A stretch of DNA of 64,000 bases. Source: Paramagnetospirillum kuznetsovii (GTDB taxonomy: Bacteria > Pseudomonadota > Alphaproteobacteria > Rhodospirillales > Magnetospirillaceae). Under the pieces are notes generated by a model. The model had not been told where the DNA came from. It saw only the letters and a list, made by a program, of their open reading frames with translations, and did no database searches. Every line of letters begins with the position of its first letter. Position 1 is the first letter of the stretch. The stretch lies in assembly GCF_003284725.1 (NCBI RefSeq), contig NZ_PGTO01000014.1:28294-92293 (forward strand). Reading direction: 5' to 3'. The position numbers were made by a program, and so were the translations under genes. Shown here one piece after another: positions 43,161 to 52,266 of the stretch.

Positions 43161-44501
43161 ATGCGAGGATTGTTCGGGGCCACGGCTCTGCTGCTGGCTG
43201 TCGCCACCCCTGCCATGGCGGCGCTGGAGGCCAAGCATTACGTGGCGCGCCGCGTCGCCGCCGAGCATCACCTGCAAATCGCGGTCAGCGGCGTCGAGGA
43301 TCAGGCCGGAACCTGCCGCGTCACGGGCGAGGTGGTTCGCGCCTTCCTCAGCCGGGGCGAGCGGTTCCGGCCGGGCAGCGACGTCGTCTTCGCCCTGCCC
43401 TGCGGCGCCGATGCCTTCTGGCCGCAACAACGGCTGGTATCGGCGAAAATGGTCGAGGCGTTCATCAAATCCTCCACCGGAGCCTTGGAAGCCGCCGATG
43501 ACGGCCAGGGCATGCGGGCGCTGGACGCCGCCACCGACACGCCGACCATCCGCGACGATCCCGCCCTGGTCCGCGAAGCCACCGAATCCATCGCGGTATA
43601 CAGCATCGACGCCGAGATCAAGCGCAACAACCCCGACGGCGCCCTGGCGCTGGCCCGCGTCGATGACCGGCATCTGCGCCTCCGCCTGCTCGCCCATGTC
43701 GTCGGTGGACTGGTCGGCCGCAAATCCGCCGCGCTGGAATCCGCCACCGCCGAGATGCTGGCCGCCTTCGACGGGCTTGCCGCCGACGATGCCCGGCTCG
43801 AGGCCGGTCTGCTGGCGCTGGAACCACTGGCCCTGGGCGGCGCCAGCGACGCCAGCCTGAAACTGGCCGAGCGGCTGGCGCTGGACGTGGACGCCCTGAC
43901 GATTCCGTCGGCCCGCGACGCGGCGTTGCTGTCGCTCTATGGCGCCCGGACGCGGGCAGAGGCCCCGGCCGCCGCCCTGACCGCCCTGGCCAAGGTCAGC
44001 AATCCCAAGCTTCGGCGTGACCATTTGGAGGACATGCCCTTCGCCCAAAAGGATTTCGGCCCGGCCAATCCCGCTTCGCTAATCTGGATGGACCAACTGC
44101 TCGCCGCCGCCGAAAGCCAGGCCGACCCGGCGTTCCGCCAGGAAGCCCTGACCGCCTTGTGCCGAACCGCCTACCGGTCCGCCGGGGGGCTGGCCGAGAT
44201 TCCCGAACTGGTGGGCAAGGCGGTTCCCATGGCGGAACTGGCCGCCAAGCGCCATCACGGGCCGTCCGCCGTCCTGCTTGCGGTGCTGACCGAATTGCTC
44301 GGCGGCTCCAAGGCGCGGCCCGAGGCGGCTCGCTGGTATGCCGTGGCCGGGGTCGGTTTCGACGTCGCCAATTCCGCCCGCGCCGAAGCCATCAAGATCC
44401 TGTCCAGCTTCACGCCCGCCGAGCGCGCCGCCGCCGCCCGTCTGCTGGGCGGAAGCGGTGCCGCATCCCCGCAGAAACTTCTGGAACTGGCGAAGAAATG
44501 A
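43161..44501 (+). CDS. Secreted hypothetical protein with helical repeats
   Basis: A 446-residue protein with a Sec signal (MRGLFGATALLLAVATPAMA) and a mostly helical Ala/Leu-rich body resembling TPR or HEAT-type repeats (DAALLSLYGARTRAEAPAAA, HGPSAVLLAVLTELLGGS). The ATG at 43161 has AGAGGA upstream and starts the signal peptide directly; the ATG at 43137, overlapping the DyP stop, is an alternative. Its stop overlaps the next start (ATGA). Function unknown; location periplasmic by signal peptide. Confidence 0.65.
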   Translation: MRGLFGATALLLAVATPAMAALEAKHYVARRVAAEHHLQIAVSGVEDQAGTCRVTGEVVRAFLSRGERFRPGSDVVFALPCGADAFWPQQRLVSAKMVEAFIKSSTGALEAADDGQGMRALDAATDTPTIRDDPALVREATESIAVYSIDAEIKRNNPDGALALARVDDRHLRLRLLAHVVGGLVGRKSAALESATAEMLAAFDGLAADDARLEAGLLALEPLALGGASDASLKLAERLALDVDALTIPSARDAALLSLYGARTRAEAPAAALTALAKVSNPKLRRDHLEDMPFAQKDFGPANPASLIWMDQLLAAAESQADPAFRQEALTALCRTAYRSAGGLAEIPELVGKAVPMAELAAKRHHGPSAVLLAVLTELLGGSKARPEAARWYAVAGVGFDVANSARAEAIKILSSFTPAERAAAARLLGGSGAASPQKLLELAKK

Positions 44502-45511
44502 AATCGAGACTTTTCCTGGCCGCATTGGCTTTTCTGCTCAGCGCCGCCACCGCCCGCGCCACCGAGTTCGAGACGCTTCCCGGTCTTTACGCCGGGGGCT
44601 CCAAGGTGTGGTGGTGGAACATGCAGGTGAAGGCCCATGTTCCCGCCGCCGCTCGCAACAAGGCCGGTCCGGTGGTCGTGCTGCTGCACGGCTGCGGCCA
44701 GGAGGGCGTGCCCTTCGCCGCCGCGTCCGGCTGGCGCGATCTGTCGGAACAGCGGGGTTTCGCCCTGCTGGTGGCCGAGTTCAAGGACTTCGTCGCGCCC
44801 TTCGGCACCGAGGGCAAGAATTGCATGTGGTGGTTCGACGAGGACCAGCGCGCAATCTCCGAACAAGGCATCGCGGGCCGCCTGCGCCAGGCGGTGATGC
44901 AGACCCGCGACGCCTACGGCATTTCCAGCGGCGAGAATTTCGTCGTCGGCCTGTCGGCGGGCGCCGCCATGGCGCTGGTGACCTTGACCAGCTATCCCGA
45001 CGACTTCGCCGCCGGGGCCTCCGTCGCCGGGGTGGCGGTGGGGTGCAGCGCCATCGGCACCAATAAGGGCGGCTATATGACCATGACGCCGGAACTGCGC
45101 CGCGCCTTTGGGTGCATGGAAGGCCCGGCCGGTGTCGCCGCCGCCGATTGGGGCCGGGAAGCCGCCCGCATCAATCCCAACCGCTTCCGCTGGCCGCGTC
45201 TGTCCATCTGGCAGGGCGACGGCGACACGGTGGTGAAATGCGTCAACGCGGTGCAGATCGCCCAGCAATGGGCGGGGCTCCATCATGCGCCCATGCCCGG
45301 CTTTACCGCTTGCGAGGACGCGCCCCTGGCGCCGACGCCCTTCGCCCCGGTGTGGAGCGCGGGCGACGCGGTGGAACTGCGCATCCTGCCGGGTCTGGAC
45401 CATTCCGTCCCGGTGGTGCCCAAGGCGGCCTGCGGCGCCGAAGCCGACCACGTCAAATCCTTCGGCATCTGCGCCGCGTCAGAAATCGCCGGGTTCTTCG
45501 GGATAAGGTAA
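44498..45511 (+). CDS. Secreted esterase/PHB depolymerase-family hydrolase
   Basis: A 337-residue alpha/beta hydrolase with a Sec signal (ending ATARA). LLHGCGQEGVPFA forms the oxyanion region; the nucleophile is in GLSAGAAM; the Asp is likely in WQGDGDTVV and the His in LDHSVPV. This pattern is shared by extracellular poly(3-hydroxybutyrate) depolymerases, feruloyl esterases and LpqC-like proteins. It overlaps the preceding gene by ATGA, completing the greA-linked run of genes. The substrate is undetermined. Confidence 0.83.
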   Translation: MKSRLFLAALAFLLSAATARATEFETLPGLYAGGSKVWWWNMQVKAHVPAAARNKAGPVVVLLHGCGQEGVPFAAASGWRDLSEQRGFALLVAEFKDFVAPFGTEGKNCMWWFDEDQRAISEQGIAGRLRQAVMQTRDAYGISSGENFVVGLSAGAAMALVTLTSYPDDFAAGASVAGVAVGCSAIGTNKGGYMTMTPELRRAFGCMEGPAGVAAADWGREAARINPNRFRWPRLSIWQGDGDTVVKCVNAVQIAQQWAGLHHAPMPGFTACEDAPLAPTPFAPVWSAGDAVELRILPGLDHSVPVVPKAACGAEADHVKSFGICAASEIAGFFGIR

Positions 45512-45559
45512 CCGAGAACCAGGTCCGATCGACATTCAAAGGGATAGGAAGGGACATGG

Positions 45560-45646
45560 GCCACAGATAAACACAGATCCCCGCTACGCGGGACACAGAT
45601 AAGGAAATCTCCCACTTCATCTGTGCTTATCTGTGTTCATCTGTGG
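45560..45646. repeat. Inverted-repeat element of CACAGAT units
   Basis: CCACAGATAAACACAGAT on the left (45561-45578) and its near reverse complement on the right (about 45618-45646, ending CATCTGTGG), with a small hairpin CCGCTACGCGG between. It is a MITE-sized intergenic element with no gene inside. The multi-unit arm design resembles that of the GxxExxY cassette, with a different unit sequence. Confidence 0.65.
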
Positions 45647-45713
45647 CTAAAATTTCTACCGGACAGATGTTCCGGCTCGAAATCAGCCGAATTCCCATGA
45701 ATGTCGATACGCC

Positions 45714-46214
45714 CTATTCCCCCTCGGGCTCCGGTCCGGCGTCCAGGTCGATGGGCACGCCGGGTTGGAGCTTGGAGGTGCGAATGGCCAGGGCGCTCTT
45801 CACATGGCTGATATTGGGCGCGGCGGTCAGGCGGGTGGTCAGGAAGCGCTGGTAGTCGTCCCAGTCGTGGGCCACCACCTTCAGAAGGAAGTCGGTCTCG
45901 CCCGCCAGCATGTGGCATTCACGGACCTCGGACCAGCCCTTGACCAGTTCCTCGAACGCCTTCAGGTCGGTCTCGGCCTGACTGCTGAGGCCCACATGGG
46001 CGAAGACGGTGACATTGTAGCCCAAGGCGCCGGGGTCGATTTCGGCATGATATCCCTTGATGTATCCGGCTTCTTCCAGCGCTCGGACACGGCGCAGGCA
46101 GGGCGGAGCCGAAATTCCGGCGCGGCGGGCAAGCTCCACATTGGTCATCCGTCCATCGCTCTGCAGATCGGCGAGAATGCGCCGATCGATACGGTCGAGC
46201 TTGACCCGCTGCAT
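45714..46214 (-). CDS. Lrp/AsnC-family transcriptional regulator
   Basis: A 166-residue regulator: N-terminal HTH (LDRIDRRILADLQSDGRM, ELARRAGISAPPCLRRVRAL) and C-terminal RAM/Lrp ligand domain (VKGWSEVRECHMLAGETDFL). It would oligomerise and respond to an amino acid. The ATG at 46214 has GGAG 7 bases upstream. It is divergent from the peroxiredoxin gene across a 270-bp AT-rich region, so it may act on its neighbour or itself; target unknown. Confidence 0.88.
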   Translation of the reverse strand: MQRVKLDRIDRRILADLQSDGRMTNVELARRAGISAPPCLRRVRALEEAGYIKGYHAEIDPGALGYNVTVFAHVGLSSQAETDLKAFEELVKGWSEVRECHMLAGETDFLLKVVAHDWDDYQRFLTTRLTAAPNISHVKSALAIRTSKLQPGVPIDLDAGPEPEGE

Positions 46215-46485
46215 AAGAGAACTCCAAATCCCACCATATTCGCGCAATTATATTACAAAGAGCGGCGCCAGCAAGCCCCACTTCGTTGCAACGCCTATAA
46301 ATTTCGTATGAGCGCCCCAAGCCGCGCGAAAGCGAATAACCGCACCTGACCAAAGGATTAAAAATCATAACGGGGCTTTACGCTGTGCGTATGTTTATAA
46401 TCATTCCATCTTGTGCGGCGACATGATTCCGACTAGGTTCATCGACACATCTCAATCCTCAAAGCCTTTCGAGGGAGCCACAAGA

Positions 46486-47109
46486 ATGTCCGACACCTGC
46501 CAAAGCCCGTCCGTCCTGGTGGGCCAACAGGCCCCTGACTTCACCGCGCCCGCGGTGATGCCCGACAACGAAATCAACCCGACCTTCAATCTGAAGTCCT
46601 ATCTGAAGGGCTCCTATGGTCTGGTGTTCTTCTACCCGTTGGACTTCACCTTCGTGTGCCCGTCGGAAATCCTGGCCCATGACCATCGCGTCAAGGCCTT
46701 CGCCGAGCGTAACACCAAGGTCATCGCCGTCAGCGTCGATTCCCACTTCACCCATCTGGCCTGGAAGAACACGCCGGTGGAAAAGGGCGGTCTCGGCAAT
46801 GTCCAGTTCCCCATGGTCGCCGATCTGACCAAGAGCATCGCCAAGGATTACGGCGTGCTGCTGCCGGGCGGCGTCGCCCTGCGCGGTACCTTCCTGATCG
46901 ACAAGAACGGCGTGGTGCAGTCGCAGCACGTCAACAATCTGCCGCTGGGCCGCAATGTGGACGAGGCACTGCGTCTGGTCGATGCCCTTCAATTCTCGGA
47001 AGAGCATGGCGAGGTCTGCCCCGCCGGTTGGAACAAGGGCAAGGCCGGCATGAAGCCCAATCCCAATGGCGTCGCCGACTATCTGGCCAAGCACGCTTCC
47101 GAACTGTAA
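46486..47109 (+). CDS. Typical 2-Cys peroxiredoxin (AhpC/Prx1 type)
   Basis: A 207-residue peroxide reductase. Peroxidatic Cys58 lies in DFTFVCPSE and resolving Cys178 in GEVCPAGW, the typical 2-Cys arrangement working across a dimer. GGGAG is placed before the ATG at 46486; the frame is open to 46411 but that part is non-coding. The next gene is a thioredoxin reductase homologue, a natural electron source. A TATAAT hexamer lies at 46396-46401, without a clear -35. Confidence 0.92.
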   Translation: MSDTCQSPSVLVGQQAPDFTAPAVMPDNEINPTFNLKSYLKGSYGLVFFYPLDFTFVCPSEILAHDHRVKAFAERNTKVIAVSVDSHFTHLAWKNTPVEKGGLGNVQFPMVADLTKSIAKDYGVLLPGGVALRGTFLIDKNGVVQSQHVNNLPLGRNVDEALRLVDALQFSEEHGEVCPAGWNKGKAGMKPNPNGVADYLAKHASEL

Positions 47110-47128
47110 GTCCGGAAGAAGGATATCG

Positions 47129-47160
47129 GAGGGCGCGCCGCTTGCCAGTGGCGCGCCCTC
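47129..47160. terminator. Hairpin after the peroxiredoxin gene
   Basis: GAGGGCGCGCC (47129-47139) and GGCGCGCCCTC (47150-47160): an 11-bp perfect stem, 20 bases after the stop. Poor T run, so termination may be partial and allow read-through into trxB. Confidence 0.5.
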
Positions 47161-47206
47161 TCCTTATGCTGTTCTGCAACAAAACCATCCGGGGGGAAAC
47201 TGATCC

Positions 47207-48157
47207 ATGGCGCACCACCACAGCAAGGTTCTGATCTTGGGCTCCGGGCCGGCGGGCTGCACCGCCGCCATCTATGCGGCGCGCGCCAATCTTGAACCCA
47301 TGCTGGTTGCCGGCTTGCAACCCGGTGGGCAGTTGACCATCACCACCGATGTGGAAAACTACCCCGGCTTCGCCGAAGCGGTCCAAGGCCCCTGGCTGAT
47401 GGAGCAGATGCAGGAACAGGCCAAGCATGTGGGCGCCCGTTTCATGGACGACATGATGGTCTCCGTCGATTTGTCCAAGCGGCCGTTCCAGGCGGTCGGT
47501 GATTCCGGCGATACCTATTCCGGCGACACCGTGATCATCTGCACCGGGGCGACCGCCCGCTGGCTGGGCATCGAGTCGGAAAAGAAGTTTTCCGGATTCG
47601 GCGTTTCCGCCTGCGCCACCTGCGACGGCTTCTTCTTCCGCAACAAGGAAGTCGCCGTGATCGGCGGCGGTAACTCCGCCGTGGAGGAAGCCATCTATCT
47701 GGCCGGCATCGCCTCCAAGGTGACCCTGGTTCACCGCCGCGATTCCTTGCGCGCCGAAAAGATCGCCCAGGACCGCCTGTTCGCCAATCCCAAGGTCGCC
47801 GTGGTGTGGGACAGCGTCATCGACGAGATCGTCGGCGACGACAATCCCCCCGGCGTCACCGGCCTGCGCCTGAAGAACGTCAAGACCGGCGCGACCTCCC
47901 TGATCAAGCTGGACGGCGTCTTCATCGCCATCGGCCACACGCCGAACACCGACCTGTTCAAGGGCGCGCTGGAAATGGATTCCGAGGGCTATCTGGTGAC
48001 CACGCCGGGCTCGACGACCACCAACATCCCCGGCGTCTTCGCCGCCGGTGACGTTCAAGACAAGATCTATCGCCAAGCGGTCACCGCCGCCGGTACCGGC
48101 TGCATGGCCGCCCTGGAAGCGGAACGTTTTCTCGGCGCGCATGGACACACGGGCTGA
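47207..48157 (+). CDS. trxB: Thioredoxin reductase
   Basis: A 316-residue FAD/NADPH enzyme that reduces thioredoxin. FAD-binding GSGPAGCTAAIYAARA lies at the N-terminus, the redox pair is Cys136/Cys139 in ACATCDG, the NADPH site is GGGNSAVEEA, and the FAD-binding tail is FAAGDVQDKIYRQAVTAAG. GGGGG precedes the ATG at 47207. Following the peroxiredoxin gene, it likely supplies that peroxide defence as well as general thiol balance. Confidence 0.95.
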   Translation: MAHHHSKVLILGSGPAGCTAAIYAARANLEPMLVAGLQPGGQLTITTDVENYPGFAEAVQGPWLMEQMQEQAKHVGARFMDDMMVSVDLSKRPFQAVGDSGDTYSGDTVIICTGATARWLGIESEKKFSGFGVSACATCDGFFFRNKEVAVIGGGNSAVEEAIYLAGIASKVTLVHRRDSLRAEKIAQDRLFANPKVAVVWDSVIDEIVGDDNPPGVTGLRLKNVKTGATSLIKLDGVFIAIGHTPNTDLFKGALEMDSEGYLVTTPGSTTTNIPGVFAAGDVQDKIYRQAVTAAGTGCMAALEAERFLGAHGHTG

Positions 48158-48231
48158 GTTGCGGCAGAGTATCGGCATAAAGTCATAAGGGGGACCGAAC
48201 CCCCTTTCCGGTTAGGAGCGCTCACGTCGTC

Positions 48232-49128
48232 ATGGACTGGGACAAGCTGAGGGTCTTTCATGCCGTCGCCGAGGCGGGCAGCTTCACCCATGCCGGTGAA
48301 GTGCTCAATCTCAGCCAGTCGGCGGTCAGCCGCCAGATCAGCGCGCTTGAGGAAAGCCTCAACCTGCCGCTGTTCCACCGCCATGCCCGCGGCCTGATCC
48401 TGACCGAGCAGGGCGAGCTGCTCTACAAGACCGCGCGCGACGTCTTTTCCAAGCTGGCCATGACCGAGGCCCTGCTGACCGAAAGCCGCGAACGGCCGCA
48501 AGGCCCGCTGAAGATCACCACCACCGTGGCCTTCGGTTCGCTGTGGCTGACACCGCGCATCAAGGACTTCCTGGATGCCTATCCCGATATCGACGTCACC
48601 ATGGTGCTGTTCGACGGCGAGTTGGATCTGGCCATGCGCGAAGCCGATATCGCCATCCGCATGATGCCGCCGCGCCAGCCCGATCTGGTGCAGCGCCACC
48701 TGCTGTCCATGCATTACAGTGTCTATGCCTCGCCCGCCTATCTCGACAAATACGGCACCCCGAATTCGGCCGACGATCTCGACAATCACCGCATCATCGT
48801 CTATGGCGATGATACTCGGGTGGCCGCCCCGGTCTCCAATGTCAACTGGCTGCTGGAAGCCGGAGCATCGCCGGATCGGCCGCGCCGCCCGGTGCTGGAG
48901 GTCAACAACATCTACGGTATCTATCGGGCGGTCAAAAGCGGCCTCGGCATCGCCGCCATGCCCGATTATCTCAGCGCCGAGACCGATAATCTGGTCCAGA
49001 TCCTGCCCGAATTGAAGGGGCCCAAGATCGAGGCCTATTTCGTCTATCCCGAGGAATTGCGCAATTCCAAGCGCATCACGGTGTTCCGCGACTTCCTGCT
49101 GGCCAAGATCGCCGAAACCGCGCTTTAA
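48232..49128 (+). CDS. LysR-family transcriptional regulator
   Basis: A 298-residue LysR-type regulator with an N-terminal winged HTH (MDWDKLRVFHAVAEAGSF, LNLSQSAVSRQISALEESL) and a periplasmic-binding-protein-like effector domain. It follows trxB by 74 bases on the same strand. The N-terminus resembles regulators once linked to redox or thioredoxin genes in alphaproteobacteria, but target and effector cannot be read from the sequence. A strong hairpin starting at its stop codon ends the transcript. Confidence 0.9.
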   Translation: MDWDKLRVFHAVAEAGSFTHAGEVLNLSQSAVSRQISALEESLNLPLFHRHARGLILTEQGELLYKTARDVFSKLAMTEALLTESRERPQGPLKITTTVAFGSLWLTPRIKDFLDAYPDIDVTMVLFDGELDLAMREADIAIRMMPPRQPDLVQRHLLSMHYSVYASPAYLDKYGTPNSADDLDNHRIIVYGDDTRVAAPVSNVNWLLEAGASPDRPRRPVLEVNNIYGIYRAVKSGLGIAAMPDYLSAETDNLVQILPELKGPKIEAYFVYPEELRNSKRITVFRDFLLAKIAETAL

Positions 49129-49159
49129 AGCCTGATGCCTTAAATAGGCATCAGGCTTT
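49127..49159 (+). terminator. Terminator of the LysR gene
   Basis: AAAGCCTGATGCCT (49127-49140) and AGGCATCAGGCTTT (49146-49159): a 14-bp perfect stem with a 5-base loop beginning inside the stop codon. Confidence 0.75.
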
Positions 49160-49315
49160 AGGCTTTTCGATTGTCCCTCTGCCTAAGCGCGGCCATCCGG
49201 CCGCTTGGCCGCTCGCTCTACGCTCGCTTGAGCCCCACCGAGTCATGCGGCAAATGCATGGGCCTGCCCGAAAATTCGGGTGGTTGCGCAGCGCAACATG
49301 TCCTATATCAGTAAT

Positions 49316-49478
49316 CACTGCTTGCTGCATTGCAGCAGGCGACAAGTTTCGGCGGATCTTCCGCCACCGTGTTCCCAGGTGCAATGCCTGGGTTGGGGTC
49401 TTCGGATCCTACGTCTCCTAGACGTGAAGCCTCCCTGTTAGACTTTACCCCCCGGTTTTTACCGGGGGGTTTCTTTTT
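49316..49478 (+). ncRNA. Candidate structured small RNA
   Basis: No ORF fits here, but hairpins follow one another: TGCTGC/GCAGCA (49323-49337), GGCGGA/TCCGCC (49351-49365), CCCAGG/CCTGGG (49374-49392), GGGTC-TTCG-GATCC (49396-49409), ACGTCT/AGACGT (49411-49425), a single-stranded CCTCCC anti-Shine-Dalgarno-like stretch (49430-49435), then a strong terminator. A -10-like TATATC lies at 49304-49309. More hairpins lie upstream (49189-49204, 49267-49280, 49283-49297), so the 5' end may be earlier. The hairpin ACGTCT/AGACGT followed by GAAGCC recalls part of 6S RNA, but no long 6S rod is evident. Class undetermined. Confidence 0.5.
49447..49478 (+). terminator. Strong rho-independent terminator of the candidate RNA
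   Basis: ACCCCCCGGT (49447-49456) pairs with ACCGGGGGGT (49461-49470), followed by TTTCTTTTT. It lies 310 bases past the LysR terminator and 230 bases before the next gene, so it must end some other transcript. Confidence 0.9.
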
Positions 49479-49705
49479 GCGTAATCAGAATAAAATAATC
49501 ACATCCCTGCGACCTGTATTGCAAGAAATTGTTTCACTTTTTTTGCGCTTTTATTTCAGTCACTTCACTTAAACTCTAACTATTCTAACTTCATTTTATA
49601 TATCATTCATCAAAACTTAACCTCTTCCATCTCAGCACCTCTTCATAATCCGCCACCGTCAGATTGGGACTGCCCCACCCTTGCCGGCCGGATGGCGATG
49701 AAAAG

Positions 49706-52222
49706 ATGAGTGATACGATGGAAGCGACAATCTGGGCTCCGTGGCGCAGGACCGGGAGCCTCGGCGGCGGACCCTATGGCGTCGTCGCCAGGGCCGCGGC
49801 GAAGCGCTGCGCCAGTCTGGCCGAGCACCTGTTGCTCTGGTGGAAAAACGGCGATGTCCCCTGGTTCCGCAATATCAGCATCCAGGCCCGGTTCAGCCTG
49901 CTGATCGGCGTGGTGGTCGCGGCCGGTGTCCTGGTGGGCCTGGCCTACGCCCTGGGCGAGCGCAGCATATCCGGCGCCTTGGACGACCAGTCGGAATACC
50001 AATCGCTGCTTGAGCTCTCCAACGGTATCCGGGCGGGCGCCCTGGTCATGGAAACCGACGCCAACGGCCTGACCGCCGAGCGCCTGAGCAAATTCGCGGA
50101 AGATTTCGACACCCAATACTACCTCGTCACCGCCGCGCTGGAGGCCATCAAGGCCTCGGCGGTCGCCATGGAGCACCAGGCCGAGATTCACGGCCTGGAA
50201 GCCGCGCTGAATGAGGTCGCAGCCCAATTCGCCGTGGTCGCCAAGGCGACGAACACGCTGGGGCTGACCGAGAGTCAGGGTTTGCGCGGCAAATTGCGCG
50301 CCTCGGTGAAGGCCATCGAGGACGAGTTGAAGATGTGGCCCAACACCGACGACCTGAAGACCCGCATGCTGCGATGGCGCGAGGCCGAGAAGGACTTCAT
50401 GCTGTATCAGGACGCCTCCTATCTGGGCAAAAGCCGGGGACAGGCCCTGCAATTCGACATCGGCCTCGATTCGGCCGCCATCCCCAATTCCACCAAGGAT
50501 GATTTCCGCGCCATGGCGACGCGCTATTCCGCCGACATGGTGGCCTATGGCAACGCCCATCTGGAGCAACAGACCGAGATCGGCAAGCTGCGCGTCATGT
50601 TCGCCGCGCTGCAGCCCCGGATTCAGGCGTTCGCCGCCATGGCCCATACCGGCGTCGCCGAGGCCACCGACCGCCAGAACGTGACCCGCGCCCAGGTGGG
50701 TGGGGTTCTGTCCCTGGTCGGCGGCCTCGCCTTGCTGACGGTGCTGCTGGTCGGGGTGATTTCCGCCCGCTCCATCGGGCGGCCGGTACTGCTGATGGAA
50801 GAGGCCATGAGCCGTCTGGCCGAGGGCGACAATCTGGTCGAGATTCCCGGCGTGCACCGCGCCGACGAGGTCGGGCTCATGGCCAAGGCCGTCCGGGTCT
50901 TCCGCGACAACGCCCTGGCCATGGAGGAATTGAGAGTTCGCCAAGAGGCAGAGCAGGCCGCCAAGGAATTGCGCAGCCAGCAACGCGAAGCCCTGATCGC
51001 CGATTTCGATTCCGAGGTGGCCGCCATCATTCAGACCGTGGCCATGTCGGCCACCGATACCGAATCCACCGCCCGCGAGATGGATGCCTTCGCCAGTCAG
51101 ACGGTCATGCAAATGCAGTCGGTGGATCAGTCATCCAATGCCGCCACCGCCAATGTCCAAGCCATGGCCGCCGCCGCCGAGCAATTGGCCTATTCCATCG
51201 AGGAAATCTCGTCGCGGGTCAGCGAAGCGTCGCAAATCGCCGTCGTGGCGGCGGAGAACGCGGCCAAGACCGATTCCATCGTGCAATCGCTGTTCGACGC
51301 GTCCAACCATATCGGAACCGTGGTCACCTTCATCCAGACCATCGCGTCCCAGACCCGCCTGCTGGCGCTCAACGCCACCATCGAGGCGGCCCGGGCCGGT
51401 GAACACGGCCACGGCTTCACCGTGGTGGCCAATGAGGTCAAGCAATTGGCCGATAAGACGAGCCAAGCCACCGACGACATCGCCCGTCAGATCGCGTCGG
51501 TTCAGGCGGCGGGAAAATCGGCGGTGGTGGCCATCCGCGAGATTTCCGCCTCGGTGAATCAGGTCAACCAGATTTCCGGCACCATCGCCGCGGCGGTGGA
51601 AGAACAGGGCGCCGCCACCAAGGAGATCGCCCGCTCCGCCCAGGACGCCGCCCAAGGCACCACCATGGTGGCGTCATCCATCAATTGGGTGGTCAAGGAA
51701 GCCGCCCAGATGCAGGGTTCCGCGTCCGCCATGCTGGAAACCTCGGTCCAGATGAGCGGCCAGTCGGAAGTGCTCCGCGCCATCGTCGACAACTTCCTAT
51801 TGGGCGTGACCGATGGCGCCCCCAGCCTGAAATGGGGCGACAACTGGCTGACCGGCCATGCGGTGATCGATGCCGATCACAAGATGCTGGTGCAATACGT
51901 CAACGACCTCAGCACCGCCATGATGAAGTCCAAGGGCCGCTCGGTGGCGGGCGACATCCTGGACAACCTGGCGCGCTACACCGTGGAGCATTTCGCCCGC
52001 GAGGAAAAGATCTGGGCCGAAGCCGGTCTGCCCAGCCTGAAAGGGCACCAGCAGATTCATGCGGATCTGCTGGCCCGGGTCGGCGCCTTCGCCGACGACT
52101 TCCGATCGGGCAAGGCCAACGTCACCACCGAGATCCTGTCATTCCTGCGGGAATGGCTGATGGACCACGTCTTCAAGACCGACAAGGCGGCGGTGGCGGC
52201 AATTGGCCGTCGCGTCGGATAG
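49706..52222 (+). CDS. Methyl-accepting chemotaxis protein with C-terminal haemerythrin domain
   Basis: An 838-residue fusion. Membrane helices lie at about 58-80 and 345-367 with a large helical-bundle sensor region between, then HAMP, a signalling domain with tip [22 protein letters not shown] shape, and a C-terminal bacteriohaemerythrin domain (about 715-830). The latter keeps all expected ligand motifs: DADH, EHFAREE, GHQQIH and DHVFKTD. Haemerythrin would bind O2 at a di-iron site, so this receptor may steer aerotaxis. Such fusions are known in magnetotactic and other microaerophilic bacteria. The ATG at 49706 or 49718 starts the protein; ribosome binding site weak. Confidence 0.88.
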   Translation: MSDTMEATIWAPWRRTGSLGGGPYGVVARAAAKRCASLAEHLLLWWKNGDVPWFRNISIQARFSLLIGVVVAAGVLVGLAYALGERSISGALDDQSEYQSLLELSNGIRAGALVMETDANGLTAERLSKFAEDFDTQYYLVTAALEAIKASAVAMEHQAEIHGLEAALNEVAAQFAVVAKATNTLGLTESQGLRGKLRASVKAIEDELKMWPNTDDLKTRMLRWREAEKDFMLYQDASYLGKSRGQALQFDIGLDSAAIPNSTKDDFRAMATRYSADMVAYGNAHLEQQTEIGKLRVMFAALQPRIQAFAAMAHTGVAEATDRQNVTRAQVGGVLSLVGGLALLTVLLVGVISARSIGRPVLLMEEAMSRLAEGDNLVEIPGVHRADEVGLMAKAVRVFRDNALAMEELRVRQEAEQAAKELRSQQREALIADFDSEVAAIIQTVAMSATDTESTAREMDAFASQTVMQMQSVDQSSNAATANVQAMAAAAEQLAYSIEEISSRVSEASQIAVVAAENAAKTDSIVQSLFDASNHIGTVVTFIQTIASQTRLLALNATIEAARAGEHGHGFTVVANEVKQLADKTSQATDDIARQIASVQAAGKSAVVAIREISASVNQVNQISGTIAAAVEEQGAATKEIARSAQDAAQGTTMVASSINWVVKEAAQMQGSASAMLETSVQMSGQSEVLRAIVDNFLLGVTDGAPSLKWGDNWLTGHAVIDADHKMLVQYVNDLSTAMMKSKGRSVAGDILDNLARYTVEHFAREEKIWAEAGLPSLKGHQQIHADLLARVGAFADDFRSGKANVTTEILSFLREWLMDHVFKTDKAAVAAIGRRVG

Positions 52223-52266
52223 GGCGATGGCCTAGACTTACGTCCTCCACCACAGGACCGGAAGCC

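Noticed and set aside
49316..49478. Firm assignment of the hairpin region as 6S RNA
   Set aside because: One hairpin plus GAAGCC resembles 6S RNA, but the long rod with a central bubble could not be drawn; serial local hairpins fit better.
51685..52266. Upstream extension of the agmatinase-like frame
   Set aside because: The extension overlaps the end of the chemoreceptor gene in another frame; the family match begins at the ATG at 52267.
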